From assembly GCF_038050405.1 (NCBI RefSeq), contig NZ_CP150901.1, forward strand, positions 4,216,001 to 4,280,000: 64,000 nt of DNA. Reading direction: 5' to 3'. The position numbers and the translations under genes were made by a program. The DNA is from Paraburkholderia sp. IMGN_8. Its GTDB lineage: Bacteria; Pseudomonadota; Gammaproteobacteria; Burkholderiales; Burkholderiaceae. Shown here one piece after another: positions 42,966 to 54,442 of the stretch; within the stretch, counting starts at the first letter, position 1, and every line of letters starts with the position of its first letter. Below the pieces are notes generated by a model, which saw only the letters and a program-made list of their open reading frames with translations, was not told the origin of the DNA and made no database searches.

Positions 42966-44021
42966 GTGCATTTCACTCTTTATATCAACCCGCAGACTCC
43001 GGGCCCCGAGATGGACGGCGCAATCATGGATGCCGCCGTGGAGAATGCTATCCGGGCAGATCAGGCCGGATTTCGCGGCATCGCCCTGACGCACCATCAC
43101 TTCAGTAACTACAACACCTACGGCAATTCGTTCGTTTTTGGCGCGTATCTGGCCAGCCAGATCAAGCGCGCCTGGCTATTGATGCAGGTCGCCGTTGCGC
43201 CGCTCATGCATCCGCTCGAACTCGTCGAGAACGCCAATCTGCTCGACCAGCTCTGGCGCGGACGCTTCATCATGGGCATTGGCAGCGGTGGGTCGCCACT
43301 CGAATTCGAAGGAATGGGCCGTGATCCCGCTTTACGAGGGAATCTCACAGAGGAAGTCATGGCTGTCGCGAATCGTGCCTGGGAGCACAAACCAGGAGAT
43401 CCCCCCCTTGAGTACCGCACGCAACACAGCAGCGGTGTCATGAGAGGGCGCATCATGCCCGGGCCTTACCGGGAAGGCCGGCCTTTGATGGCGCGCGCGT
43501 CACTCAGTGACCATGGCTGGGCGGACGCAGGACGCCGAGGACAGCCGCTGTTTTTCGGTCGCAGCCCCGTGGAACGGGTCACACAGGCGATGAAAGTTTA
43601 TGACGCGTCTCTCGCGGAAGCCGGTTGGAGCAAAGAGCAGGTGGAGTTCTGCAAGGATTGGACGACGATGCAGAAGACCGTGCTGATCGCCGATGACGAC
43701 GACACCGCTCGCCAGTTGATCGAGGAGCCGCTCAGCAATTTGCACCGCCTTGGACAGGCTGCGTTCGCTGCCTACGGAGCCGAGCAACAAAAAGCGGTTA
43801 CGGGCATCAGCAGCGACGATCCGGCGGCCTTCCGTAAATCATTCGTCGAAGGCGCCACAATCATTGGGTCGCCAGAGACGTTCATCGAAAATCTGAAACG
43901 ATACGAAGATGCCGGTGTAAGGCATGTCGCTTTGCACATCAACTTTGGCTTCATGCGCCCCGAGATAACCCGTCGCACGCTCGACCTGTTCATCGACAAG
44001 GTCATGCCTAGATTTTCGTGA
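42966..44021 (+). CDS. Luciferase-like (LLM) flavin-dependent monooxygenase
   Basis: 351 residues. MHFTLYINPQTPGPEMDG, RGIALTHHHF, VAVAPLMHPLELVENANLLDQLWRGRF and MGIGSGGSPLEFEGMG follow the bacterial luciferase-like TIM-barrel pattern, with IIGSPETFIENL near the end. It would use reduced flavin supplied by a partner; the FMN reductase two genes downstream is the obvious one. GTG start with GGAGGAGAC upstream. First gene of a three-gene unit. Confidence 0.9.
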   Translation: MHFTLYINPQTPGPEMDGAIMDAAVENAIRADQAGFRGIALTHHHFSNYNTYGNSFVFGAYLASQIKRAWLLMQVAVAPLMHPLELVENANLLDQLWRGRFIMGIGSGGSPLEFEGMGRDPALRGNLTEEVMAVANRAWEHKPGDPPLEYRTQHSSGVMRGRIMPGPYREGRPLMARASLSDHGWADAGRRGQPLFFGRSPVERVTQAMKVYDASLAEAGWSKEQVEFCKDWTTMQKTVLIADDDDTARQLIEEPLSNLHRLGQAAFAAYGAEQQKAVTGISSDDPAAFRKSFVEGATIIGSPETFIENLKRYEDAGVRHVALHINFGFMRPEITRRTLDLFIDKVMPRFS

Positions 44022-44034
44022 GGGAGGTGCAGCC

Positions 44035-44511
44035 ATGCAAACCAATGAGGAGCTCCGCAACATCGAGTCTTTCCGTACGATCATCGATCGAATCATCAAC
44101 GATGGCAACACGGACCTCTGTGAGCGCTATTTGCATCCGGACATGGCGATTCGGCGCTATGGCCTGACATCGCTGTCGGCTTTGCTGATTCCGAATCCTC
44201 CCCCTCCGGCGGCTGACGCAATCGCAGGATTTAAAGCCGGCCTCGCGCAGATTCGCGCTGCGTTCCCGGATTGGAGCCACACCATAGATCACGTCGTCGC
44301 AAAAGATGATTGGGTCTCCGGCACTTGGACGCTCAACTGCACGCACCTCGGCACCTTCATGGGGCTGCCTCCAACGCAGCGCTCCGTCAAAATGAATGAA
44401 GCGGGTTTTATGCGATTTGTTGATGGGCGGATGGTGGAGGGTTGGTTCATCGGCGACGAACTCGGGATGGCTCGGCAGCTTGGGGTGGAGTGCAGCGTAC
44501 CCAAAGATTAG
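44035..44511 (+). CDS. SnoaL-like ester cyclase/polyketide-cyclase-fold protein
   Basis: 158 residues; the pattern RYLHPDMAIRRYG, FPDWSHTIDHVVAKDDWVSGTWTLNCTHLGTFMGLPPTQRSVKMN and GFMRFVDGRMVEGW is that of SnoaL-like proteins (NTF2-like fold). AGGGAGGTGCAGCC precedes the ATG, 13 bases after the oxygenase stop. It may process the oxygenase product. Confidence 0.85.
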   Translation: MQTNEELRNIESFRTIIDRIINDGNTDLCERYLHPDMAIRRYGLTSLSALLIPNPPPPAADAIAGFKAGLAQIRAAFPDWSHTIDHVVAKDDWVSGTWTLNCTHLGTFMGLPPTQRSVKMNEAGFMRFVDGRMVEGWFIGDELGMARQLGVECSVPKD

Positions 44512-44572
44512 CTCGGGCACGTCATCAAAGATGGAAGATTCGTAGATTCTGAAATGAGGTTAATTGACTATC

Positions 44573-45181
44573 ATGACCGGTAAAAATATTCTCGTCCTCG
44601 CGGGCTCGACGCGCCGCGAATCGTTGAACAGGAAGCTCGCATCGGCGGTGGCGACACAACTGATCGGAAAAGGGATGCACGTGACATTTCTTGACATAGC
44701 CGAGCACGATCTGCCGCTGTATAACGGCGATCTCGAGGTGCAGCATGGCATTCCTGATACAGCACATCGATTGCATGAAGCTTTTCGAACGCACCAAGGT
44801 GTGTTCATCGCAAGTCCAGAATACAACGCCAACGTTTCGCCGATAGTATCCAACGCAATCGCCTGGGTCTCGAGGGTGCAGAAGGACGGCGGTATCCAGT
44901 CTGCATTCGGCAATCCGGTATATGCGCTCGGAAGTGCTTCGCCGGGTGGCTTCGGAGGCTATCGCGGCTTGATGGCGCTGCGAAACATGCTTGAGTTGGG
45001 GCTTGGCGCGCGAGTACTGCCGGCCATGGTGACGGTCGGCATGGCACACGAAGCAATCAACGAGCATGGTCAAATTATTTCTCCCATGCCCCGTCAAATG
45101 CTCGATCGTCTGGTCTCTCAGCTAGATGAAGCGCTTGCGCACTGCGTGACGAATAACAGCCCGACGTCCGCGATCGCTTGA
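44573..45181 (+). CDS. NAD(P)H-dependent FMN reductase
   Basis: 202 residues with the flavodoxin-like phosphate loop LVLAGSTRRESLNRKL, LPLYNGDLE, and SPEYNANVSPIVSNAIAWVSR, the conserved SPEYN of NADPH-dependent FMN reductases. It probably feeds reduced FMN to the LLM monooxygenase upstream. ATG at 44573 chosen; an in-frame TTG lies 9 bases earlier. Confidence 0.9.
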   Translation: MTGKNILVLAGSTRRESLNRKLASAVATQLIGKGMHVTFLDIAEHDLPLYNGDLEVQHGIPDTAHRLHEAFRTHQGVFIASPEYNANVSPIVSNAIAWVSRVQKDGGIQSAFGNPVYALGSASPGGFGGYRGLMALRNMLELGLGARVLPAMVTVGMAHEAINEHGQIISPMPRQMLDRLVSQLDEALAHCVTNNSPTSAIA

Positions 45182-45518
45182 TCCTATAAACCTCTCGCAA
45201 CCAGTCGATGCGACCAGCGGCGGTACCACATGCCGCCGGTTCCAGATACCCGCTGCCTACCAGTCGCATAGTCTGCGCTAGCAATTTGTCTAGAGTTGCA
45301 GCCCCTGTCCTGCAGAGACATTTCCTTTGGGGCGCGGGACTGCAGCACGAACACAAAAACCGAAGTGGGTTAGCAGCCCCAATCTAGTCATTTTTTGGTG
45401 CTTTTAAATCGCAGCTTCGGGCAAAGTTATTTTGGCATATGGGCGTGCGGTTAAAAGGAGGCAGGCAGCGTTATCTTCATAGTATTTAGTACTACTACTA
45501 ATATAAATGAGGCATAGA
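45182..45518. other. Intergenic, promoter region of the transporter gene
   Basis: About 335 bases. The left half is GC-rich without features; the right half is AT-rich (TATTTAGTACTACTACTAATATAAATG) and probably carries the promoter of the outer-membrane gene. No coding frame is convincing. Confidence 0.5.
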
Positions 45519-46484
45519 ATGAGAACCAAGATCATCATTGGAGGCATGGCGCTGGCGGCAGGGCTATCTCCCGTAGCCGCGTGGTCATCGGAAGGCAATA
45601 TATTCGGTGGCCCCGTAGGTGGGACGGATATTCGGAACGCAATGTTGCCCACGACGTCAGGTTTTTATGGAGCACTTGTCGGCGCGTATTCTTTCGCGAA
45701 CCATCTCTATGGCGACAACTGGGCACAAAATAGTAAAGCCAAGGTAGACGCGCACGTATGGGGGGGTGCAGCAACTCTGATGTATGTGTATCCGTTTAAA
45801 CTGTGGGGAGGTACGCTGGCGTCGAGCATACAGGGCCAGGTGACGTACGGTCACATGTCCGCGTTCGGGAAAAGCCAGTATTTTGAGGGGACCGGCGACA
45901 TCTATTCGGAGCTCATTTCCTACAGCAAATACATCGGTCCGCTCTGGGGCGAACGCCCGGCCAATGGGCTGCCTTATTTGCCATACGGCCTGACGGTGAA
46001 GGCCGCTTACTCGATGATTTTCCCCACCGGGAAATACAACACCACCGACCTCCAGACAACAGGGCACAACGATTACTTTTACATCCCTAACTTCGCGGTG
46101 ACCTACCTGACCGGCCCCAATGGTTTGGGAGATGGACTTGAATTCAGCGCCCACGTTTTTCTCGACTTCTCCTCTAGAAATAATAAAACAAAGTACTCTT
46201 CCGGCCCAGTAAATGATGTCGACATCGCAGTCAGTGAGCGCGTTGGACGCTGGCAGGCAGGGGTGGCGGGCTGTTACGCCACCCAATTGTCGGATGACAC
46301 CATCAACGGTATCCAAGCGCCCCCGAACGGTAAGCGCTTGGCCTCAGTGGCGCTCGGTCCTGTATTGGCGTATGACATTCCCGACTGGAAGGCGAGTGTA
46401 AAGATCAAGGTGCAGTTACCTGTCGCGCAAAGAAACGCGTTGAACCTGACGAAGGTCATTGTTTCTTTTTCGAAGGCTTTGTAA
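45519..46484 (+). CDS. Outer-membrane transporter, phenol MetA-pathway type
   Basis: 321 residues from the ATG at 45519 (GAGG upstream; an ATG 12 bases earlier is possible). Residues 1-24 form a signal peptide (IIIGGMALAAGLSPVAAWS). The rest alternates beta strands with many Tyr/Gly, matching the MetA phenol-degradation transporter family (SphA-like). Members sit in the outer membrane and often accompany catabolic genes. Confidence 0.8.
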   Translation: MRTKIIIGGMALAAGLSPVAAWSSEGNIFGGPVGGTDIRNAMLPTTSGFYGALVGAYSFANHLYGDNWAQNSKAKVDAHVWGGAATLMYVYPFKLWGGTLASSIQGQVTYGHMSAFGKSQYFEGTGDIYSELISYSKYIGPLWGERPANGLPYLPYGLTVKAAYSMIFPTGKYNTTDLQTTGHNDYFYIPNFAVTYLTGPNGLGDGLEFSAHVFLDFSSRNNKTKYSSGPVNDVDIAVSERVGRWQAGVAGCYATQLSDDTINGIQAPPNGKRLASVALGPVLAYDIPDWKASVKIKVQLPVAQRNALNLTKVIVSFSKAL

Positions 46485-47209
46485 CGCTAAATGGCAACTG
46501 GCTCAAAGTTACGGGCCAGTTCATTGAGCCGATGTATCAACAGCCGGTGCATCGATTGCTATGTGCTCGCAAGAGTGTTCGTCGACGCCTTCTGCCTGCC
46601 GAAGTTGCCACCCTTCGCGCGAAGACATCGAAGTGCCCAGTAGCCTCTACGTAAGCGGCCCGCAAATCCGTCCTGACGGATTGGGTTGGGCGATGGTCCC
46701 AGGCGGGTGCCAGCGATGCGGCAGGTGCGTTTCTGGGCATCACAACGGAGCAATGTGTCGGTGCTTATCTTTGCAAGTCCCTATGATCCAGCAATTCGAA
46801 TTTATATCCGTGTATAAATACTACTAATCCTTTGCAATCTTGATGCGTCTTTAAATTCATGCAAGCATCTTGACTTGTTCAGAATTGGCATGAGTGCGAC
46901 TGTACGCCGATGGGTACGTATTGCTGTCGGAAATTTCTGCCGCGCCACTAGTCATGCTCTTGTGGCCGCTGGCTGCGACGTTGGCTCTTGCAAGCGGGCA
47001 AGCCAAATTGAGATCGTTGCGCTGAACACCGAGCGATTTTTGGGAGGCAGTAGTACGGCTGACCGCCGACCCATCTTGTCTCCGGGAGTGCGCCGTTACT
47101 TTCGGTTTCAGTGCCCGCAGAGAGTTGGCTCCCTGTTGCGCTATATCAACGTGTTGTCGTGGGAACAGTACGGGCGGATCTCAACTCCGCTTAAGCTTGA
47201 TGGGGCCTC
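46485..47209. other. Intergenic, no gene seen
   Basis: About 725 bases. An AACTGG/CCAGTT stem lies near 46495-46525 after the transporter stop. Frames here (for example 46561-46827 plus strand) are Cys-rich and lack ribosome-binding sites. It may hold decayed sequence. Confidence 0.5.
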
Positions 47210-48727
47210 ATGCGCTTGTCGTTGCCGTTTTTTATCCGTAGTCCGCATTCGGCCATTCCGCGCATTCTATCGCCTGTCGGAGTCGTCGTCGGAGCCGTTC
47301 TTTTGGCGCTCTTTATGTGCCTCGTCACGTCGTGGGTGCTCCTTGAATCCCGCGCTGACGCGCATAGTCGAGCCGAAGAGAACGCAAGAAACCTTGTGCT
47401 TGTAATTGATAGGGATATCTCACGCACCATTGAACTGTACGATCTGTCCTTACAGGCTGTGGTTGACGGTACTGCAGACCAGCAGGTTATGGCGTTACCA
47501 CCTGCTTTGCGAAGCAAATTGCTGTTCGACCGGGCAGCGACAGGAAAATACCTAGGTTCCATTTTTGTTCTGGACGAGCACGGTAGCGTCGCTCTCGACT
47601 CGAAATCCACCGTGCCGCCGACCGGCAACTTCTCTGACCGGGACTATTTTTTGGTTCATCGTAGTTCTGCAGAAGCCGGCCTATACGTCAGCAAGCCCTA
47701 CGGCTCGCGGTTGCGAAACGGCGCGCTTACCATTGCGCTAAGTCGAAGGGTCACGCGTCCTGACGGCACATTCGGAGGGATCGTCGTCGGTACATTGAGT
47801 ATCGACTATTTTCGCGCGTTGCTTGATGGGCTGGCCGTGGGGAAGCATGGCACATCTGCGGTATTTGAGGCTAATGGGTCCATGATTACCCGCCTGCCGT
47901 ACGATCCCGCACTTGTCGGGCGGGACATCCGAAATGCGCCAGCGTTTGCTAAGGCGATGTCGGCGCCTCAGGGAGCGTTTGCCGAAACGGCGTCTATAGA
48001 CGGAGTTCGCAGGCTCTACGTCTATAAACATCTCTCCGGGCTTCCCATAATCGTTGCTGTTGAGCCAGCCGAGGCAGATATTTACGCTGAATGGCAACGG
48101 CGCGCCAGGCGCATAGCGGCGCTCGTGTTGGGTTTCACCATAGTCCTTATCATCGGTTCGATGCTTCTGGCAGGGGAGCTGGGACAACGACGGATTGCTG
48201 AATCCGAGTTGCAGCGGTTGGCGCACACGGATGCTCTCACGGGCTTGAACAACCGGGGAACGTTTGATGAAACACTTCAACTAGAGTGGCATCGGGCAGC
48301 GCGTACAGGACGCGAACTGTCGCTTCTCTTCGTCGATATCGACCAGTTCAAGGCATACAACGATTACTACGGCCATCCAGCTGGCGACGTTGTGCTGAAG
48401 GCGGTCGCGCGATGCGTGCTCGGCTGCGTAAGTCGGCCGGTCGATCAAGTCGCCCGATACGGTGGCGAGGAGTTTGTTGTAACGCTTCCCGACATGGGCG
48501 CAGCTGGGGCGATGTACGTAGCAGAGAAGGTCCGCAATGCTGTCTACGACCTCGGCATTGAGCATGCGCAGAGCCATTACGGGCGTGTGACAGCGAGTAT
48601 CGGTGTGGTCAGCTCGCGAAATCGAACTTTCGACGAAGGTACCGCTCTGCTTGATATGGCCGACTCAGCGCTATACAGGGCGAAGTCGGCGGGTCGCAAC
48701 AGAGTTTGTGAAGCAGAGCGCGTGTAG
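47210..48727 (+). CDS. Membrane-bound diguanylate cyclase with periplasmic Cache-type sensor
   Basis: 505 residues. A transmembrane helix (~21-47, VGVVVGAVLLALFMCLVTSW) precedes a periplasmic PDC/dCache region (GSVALDSKSTVPPTGNFSDRDYF, VSKPYGSRLRNG), then a second helix (~301-320) and a GGDEF domain with TDALTGLNNRGTFDE, FVDIDQFKAYNDYYGHPAGD and active-site YGGEEF. The GGEEF form is active. It makes cyclic-di-GMP in response to an extracellular ligand. Stands alone. Confidence 0.9.
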   Translation: MRLSLPFFIRSPHSAIPRILSPVGVVVGAVLLALFMCLVTSWVLLESRADAHSRAEENARNLVLVIDRDISRTIELYDLSLQAVVDGTADQQVMALPPALRSKLLFDRAATGKYLGSIFVLDEHGSVALDSKSTVPPTGNFSDRDYFLVHRSSAEAGLYVSKPYGSRLRNGALTIALSRRVTRPDGTFGGIVVGTLSIDYFRALLDGLAVGKHGTSAVFEANGSMITRLPYDPALVGRDIRNAPAFAKAMSAPQGAFAETASIDGVRRLYVYKHLSGLPIIVAVEPAEADIYAEWQRRARRIAALVLGFTIVLIIGSMLLAGELGQRRIAESELQRLAHTDALTGLNNRGTFDETLQLEWHRAARTGRELSLLFVDIDQFKAYNDYYGHPAGDVVLKAVARCVLGCVSRPVDQVARYGGEEFVVTLPDMGAAGAMYVAEKVRNAVYDLGIEHAQSHYGRVTASIGVVSSRNRTFDEGTALLDMADSALYRAKSAGRNRVCEAERV

Positions 48728-48946
48728 CTCATCCTCGGGATTGGCTATGGCGCCATAATCCTGCTTTACGGGTCATTGTCGCGTCGCCGTACCGGTTTCC
48801 CGACTGCAACGCTGCGGAGCGAGCTGCGCAGGAGGCGACGACATTGCCATTGGCGGCTACCGCGCGGTCCACGCCAGGAGGCCGAGGCGCGGGCATATCG
48901 CCGTTCGCACACCCCACCCCTATTGAAAACACACTTCAAGGTAACG

Positions 48947-50317
48947 ATGGAAACCTGCTACTTTTGTGATAAGCCCTTCGACGGCGTCAAAGTGAAACGC
49001 CATGACGAGCACATCATCCCAAACGCAATCGGAGGCAAGCTGAAGTCATCGGAGTTCTTATGCGAAGGCTGCGGGGGAGAGCTATCCGTTTCAATCGATT
49101 CAGCATTCAATGAGCATCTACAGGTGTTTTCCGTTTTGCACGGGGTTTCGCGTGACAGAGGTGAGTCGAAGAAGGCTGCTGTAGAGGTGATTTCCCGCGT
49201 CACTCCGATGGGCGGCAAGAAATCGGTGACGTTCTCGTTGAATAGCGATTTCACCATCACCCCAGACCGTCCCATCTATTTTGTCGACGAGGACGAGCGA
49301 CTGGCCACAATCTGCTGCTCAATTCCGAAGCAGGCGCAGACCTTCATGCAGAGCGCGGAAATAGGAAAACTACGCGATGACGGGTACAGGGTCGTTGTCG
49401 CGAGTGATATGGCGCAATTTGTCGTCCAATCAGCTTTGAGGGTCGACCTCGAAAGCATCGAAGTATTACGGGGGCTGGCGAAGATAGCCATCGAATACGC
49501 AATGCATTGCGGGGTTTCTATCGACGACCTTGTCGACTTCAGGGACCGGTTTATCAAGACCTGCGATGACGCGAAGTTGCGCAGAGCGGTCACGCAATAC
49601 TATCCGACAACCGACGAGGAAAAGCTCTACGAGACGGGTAAATATCACCACGAGGATTGGTTTCCCAATCACCAGCTCTTCCTGTTTTCAAGCGGAAGAG
49701 ACCTCTACTGCTACGTCGAGTTGTTCGGAGCAGTCCAGAAATATGTCCACCTGTCGTCCACGTATTCTGGAAATCTGGACGTCGAGAAGTACTTACAAAG
49801 AATCACTAGCTGGAATTTCGATCCCGCAGCCTGGCAAGGTGGACCGAAAGACCTCCATATTATGGCAGGCCAGTTTGACGTACCTTACGAGGGCAGATCG
49901 CTAGAGCAAGTGCAGAAGGACGTGCTTCACATGGCACAGACCCGGCCTTACGAATTGGATTCCGAGGCTCAGCTGGAAAAGGTCGAGGCGCTGGTGCACA
50001 CGCTGATCGCCTACGCGATCTCCGACATTAAGGGGTTCGACGCAGTGGATGAGATGTTGCGAAAAGCTGCCGAAGCGAAATCTGGTTTGGGGTTCATGTT
50101 GGTGGATCGTCTAAAGCAAGATCAATTGCACGCCATGAAGTGGATCCACAAGGACTTCTCGTCGTTTCGTATCCAGTCGGAGGCCGATTCATGCCCCGCA
50201 GTGGCAGCGACCATCTCGCCGGAGAACCTTCAGCACTATGCAGCCTTCAGGCTGTATGAGACGCTATGCAGCATCGGTCGAGAGAATCAGATTGAATTTC
50301 TTTTGGAAAACTCGTGA
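48947..50317 (+). CDS. HNH endonuclease-domain protein
   Basis: 456 residues from the ATG at 48947 (AAGG upstream; the open frame extends to 48776 but the Arg-rich extension looks non-coding). METCYFCDKPFD, RHDEHIIPNAIGG, and FLCEGCGGEL form a treble-clef HNH with two CxxC zinc pairs. The remaining ~380 residues are a large alpha/beta region of unknown function. It could be a stand-alone DNA-nicking or restriction-like enzyme. Confidence 0.8.
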   Translation: METCYFCDKPFDGVKVKRHDEHIIPNAIGGKLKSSEFLCEGCGGELSVSIDSAFNEHLQVFSVLHGVSRDRGESKKAAVEVISRVTPMGGKKSVTFSLNSDFTITPDRPIYFVDEDERLATICCSIPKQAQTFMQSAEIGKLRDDGYRVVVASDMAQFVVQSALRVDLESIEVLRGLAKIAIEYAMHCGVSIDDLVDFRDRFIKTCDDAKLRRAVTQYYPTTDEEKLYETGKYHHEDWFPNHQLFLFSSGRDLYCYVELFGAVQKYVHLSSTYSGNLDVEKYLQRITSWNFDPAAWQGGPKDLHIMAGQFDVPYEGRSLEQVQKDVLHMAQTRPYELDSEAQLEKVEALVHTLIAYAISDIKGFDAVDEMLRKAAEAKSGLGFMLVDRLKQDQLHAMKWIHKDFSSFRIQSEADSCPAVAATISPENLQHYAAFRLYETLCSIGRENQIEFLLENS

Positions 50318-50462
50318 CACATGTGCCGGTTGGGCGCCGGCGCATGGTTGCGGCAACAATGAAGCGCACGCTCCAGCACGGGTAGCCGTCTGGCAGCAGC
50401 GAGAAACTAAGGCTCATGTTGCCAGAGCATCCTAGTGGATCCGACTCGCAGCGATGCTAGCG

Positions 50463-50693
50463 TCAGCACGCTCCTTTTGGCTGAATGTCATCACCGTGCG
50501 CGGCACCAAGCTCCAGGATACGGGCGATGTCTCGTGCGAAATCCTCTGCGCTTGAAATCCACTCCGGCGAGCCTACCCGGCTGTCAGACGGATTTCGCTT
50601 GCCCTGTGCCCTTCGGATTGTGGCGATACTTTGAGACAGGGCCTGGGCCTCGTGGTAAAGCGGATGTCCCGTTCCAAATGTAGTGTTTGTCAT
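50463..50693 (-). CDS. Hypothetical protein, 76 aa
   Basis: MTNTTFGTGHPLYHEAQALS..., helical and soluble, with WISSAEDFARDIARILELGAAHG in the second half. The start at 50693 has AGAGAA upstream; 50735 is an alternative. No recognised family. Coding likelihood is moderate from composition only. Confidence 0.4.
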   Translation of the reverse strand: MTNTTFGTGHPLYHEAQALSQSIATIRRAQGKRNPSDSRVGSPEWISSAEDFARDIARILELGAAHGDDIQPKGAC

Positions 50694-51282
50694 TTCTCTG
50701 ATGTCGGCGAATCGCGGGAAAACTTTAGGGCGCAAGTTGCCTACGAAACTGGGCGTTTTGCATCTTAAATTTGCACGCTGAAGTGTCCGCTCATCTTCGA
50801 ATTGGGGCTTCCAGCGATTCGCTCACCAGTGTCCCGGGTCTGGCACATGTTCGAATCGAGAGCGCGCTAGATGGACCGACGACGGAACCGCTCTGAGGGA
50901 GTAGTTGTTGACTGTCCGGAATCGGCAGAAAGCCGCCTCCGTAAGCTAGCGGATACCCCGCTGAGTTCCGTTCCGCCGTCGTACACAATCCGCTTTTATC
51001 AGCTCCCATTCAGTCCGCCGCATTGCGTATACGAGCGGAACGATCTGTTACCGTCGCAGTATCTATTCGCTTGACATAGGACAGCATACGATTCTACTCA
51101 GCGGCGCGTATGTGCGAGATATCGCAATGCGCGCAACTGCGCCGGGCAGCGCGAATCTCGCCTCAAGTGGCGTCCGGCGCAAAAACAGCAATCTCTTCAG
51201 GAGCGCATCGCGCGCGCTCTAACTTCAGCAAGCTATCACCAGAAGAATAGGTGGTAGCACACGTTTGTTCAAAGGAAATAGC
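50694..51282. other. Intergenic, no gene seen
   Basis: About 590 bases upstream of the YceI gene. No convincing frame, repeat or RNA gene. Confidence 0.5.
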
Positions 51283-51861
51283 ATGAAAAATTATCTGGTC
51301 GCTGGAGCGACTGCGTTGGTGGCGTGCGTGTCGATGAATGCGCTCGCGATGGACACGTATCAGCTTGATCCGACACATACTTACCCGAGTTTCGAGGCCG
51401 ACCACTTCGGTGGCATCTCGGTGTGGCGCGGCAAGTTCAAGACGAGCGCGGGCACGGTAACCCTTGATCGCGCGGCAAAGACCGGCACCGTCGACGTGAC
51501 GATTGACACGACTTCGATCGATACCGGCAACGAAAAACTGGACCACCATCTGCAGACCAATGAATTTTTCGATGTGGAAAAGTATCCGACGGCTGTTTAT
51601 AAGGGGACGAAGATTCGCTTTGCTGGCGACACGCCAGTAGAGGTAATCGGCACATTGACGATGCACGGCGTCACCAAGCCGCTCAATCTGAAGATTCAGT
51701 CTTTCAAATGTTTCCAGAATCCGATGCTCAAGCGGGAAGTGTGTGGAACAGACGCCTCAGCGACGTTTGATCGTGGAGACTTTGGAGTGGCCTATGGTAA
51801 GGACTATGGTTTCAATCTGAAAACCACGCTTCGTATCCAGGCTGAGGGCATCAAACAATAA
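51283..51861 (+). CDS. YceI-family periplasmic lipid-binding-type protein
   Basis: 192 residues from the ATG at 51283 (AAGGAAATAGC upstream). Signal peptide [22 protein letters not shown] is followed by [29 protein letters not shown], the hallmark start of the YceI beta-barrel, and [21 protein letters not shown]. YceI proteins bind isoprenoid-type lipids in the periplasm. Single-gene unit. Confidence 0.95.
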   Translation: MKNYLVAGATALVACVSMNALAMDTYQLDPTHTYPSFEADHFGGISVWRGKFKTSAGTVTLDRAAKTGTVDVTIDTTSIDTGNEKLDHHLQTNEFFDVEKYPTAVYKGTKIRFAGDTPVEVIGTLTMHGVTKPLNLKIQSFKCFQNPMLKREVCGTDASATFDRGDFGVAYGKDYGFNLKTTLRIQAEGIKQ

Positions 51862-52081
51862 GATGGCCCGCGTTGACAGCATCTTCCGGTAGTGGGTGAG
51901 GCGGTCGCAAATCTCGCGGCCGCTTCAGACGGAAGACGCGCCCGAATTGGCGCTCGATTCCTCGTCGGCTACGGGCACGCCGGAAACTGGTGCAGGCGTC
52001 GAATACCCGAAGTATCCGCATCAACAACGCTTCGCGGGTCGACGCGAAGCTGAGACATAGATGGCGCGCGCACCGAACTTG

Positions 52082-53140
52082 CTATCGAGCGGTCGTGGCC
52101 CGTCCTTCGGGTTTTTCCCGGACGATTACACCGTACCACCCTAGGCCGCGATAGCTCTCATAGCCGGGTGTCACCGCGAACGAGACCATGCGCCCGTCTA
52201 GAGCCTGGTAAAAGCCACTCTTCTTACCGTCAGTCTCGATTTTTAGATGTTCACCTAACGTGGCTTTGTCATCCGATGTTGCGATGACCCGGAAGGCCGA
52301 ATCGACGATCATGCAGCGGGTTCGTTTCCATTCTTCGTCGGTCAGACGCACTCCCTTCACTATTGAGGAAGCTTGCGGTCCCCAGTCGAAGAATATTAGC
52401 AACGCTCCCAGCACCTGACCGTTCGCATCTCCATTCGCTCGAATTGCAGTTGCATACGTCGCGACCCGGGCACCCCTTAACATGGCCATGGCTTCGACGT
52501 CTGCTGCGATATAGTCGTCGCCATTCTGTGTTTTCATTGCGGCCTTAAGGCTAGCCATCTCTGCGACGCTCTTGCCTACTACTCCGTATGTCTCGGGGCG
52601 ACCGTTGGCCACCACGGTGCCTTTCGCATCTACGATCCATAGATCCCGATAAACGGTGTAGCTACCGAGAATTACCGAGAGCCTTTGCGACGCGTAGCGC
52701 TGAACAGATACCTCCGGATTCGCAACGCAATCGACGATTGCCGAATCCGTTGCCCACCAGCGAACATCACACGAGCGTTCGTATAGGTTGCGATCAATGA
52801 CGTCAATCATATTTAGCGCAAGGTCAGCGTATCGCTGACCTTCGTGCGAGCGAAGTCGCTCGATCATGCTATCTCCAAGGTCGGTCAACTTGGACAGTGA
52901 CCCCGCCAGCTCCTTGTTCAATATTCCAGTTATTTCGGAGATGCGGTTGGAGACATGCTTCACCTGGTTGGCGACTACCGCGAATCCCTTGCCCGCATCG
53001 CCCGCACGCGCCGCTTCAATCAATGCGTTGAGGGCCAGGAAGGTCGTTTCCCGGTTGATGTCGTTAATGTCCGATATCTTGCCAATGGCAAGCTTTTTCA
53101 CTTGATATGTGAGATCAACTATCTCTTGTGGATCCGACAT
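52082..53140 (-). CDS. Soluble chemotaxis-type receptor with reversed domain order
   Basis: 352 residues. The first ~75 residues contain the MCP signalling tip: NRETTFLALNALIEAARAGDAGKGFAVVANQVK, truncated relative to a full hairpin. The C-terminal ~230 residues are a PDC/Cache-like sensor (RDLWIVDAKGTVVANGRPETYG, GALLIFFDWGPQA, CMIVDSAFRVIATSDD). No transmembrane helix or signal peptide. Typical MCPs have sensor first and signalling part last; here the order is inverted, so it is probably a cytoplasmic receptor. Confidence 0.8.
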   Translation of the reverse strand: MSDPQEIVDLTYQVKKLAIGKISDINDINRETTFLALNALIEAARAGDAGKGFAVVANQVKHVSNRISEITGILNKELAGSLSKLTDLGDSMIERLRSHEGQRYADLALNMIDVIDRNLYERSCDVRWWATDSAIVDCVANPEVSVQRYASQRLSVILGSYTVYRDLWIVDAKGTVVANGRPETYGVVGKSVAEMASLKAAMKTQNGDDYIAADVEAMAMLRGARVATYATAIRANGDANGQVLGALLIFFDWGPQASSIVKGVRLTDEEWKRTRCMIVDSAFRVIATSDDKATLGEHLKIETDGKKSGFYQALDGRMVSFAVTPGYESYRGLGWYGVIVREKPEGRATTAR

Positions 53141-54399
<1,259 letters not shown>

Positions 54400-54442
54400 C
54401 ACCAAAAGATAGCGACACAGATAGCGATAAGAGGAACCGAAG

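Noticed and set aside
46561..46827. 88-codon plus-strand frame after the transporter gene
   Set aside because: Cys-rich, no ribosome-binding site, no family match.
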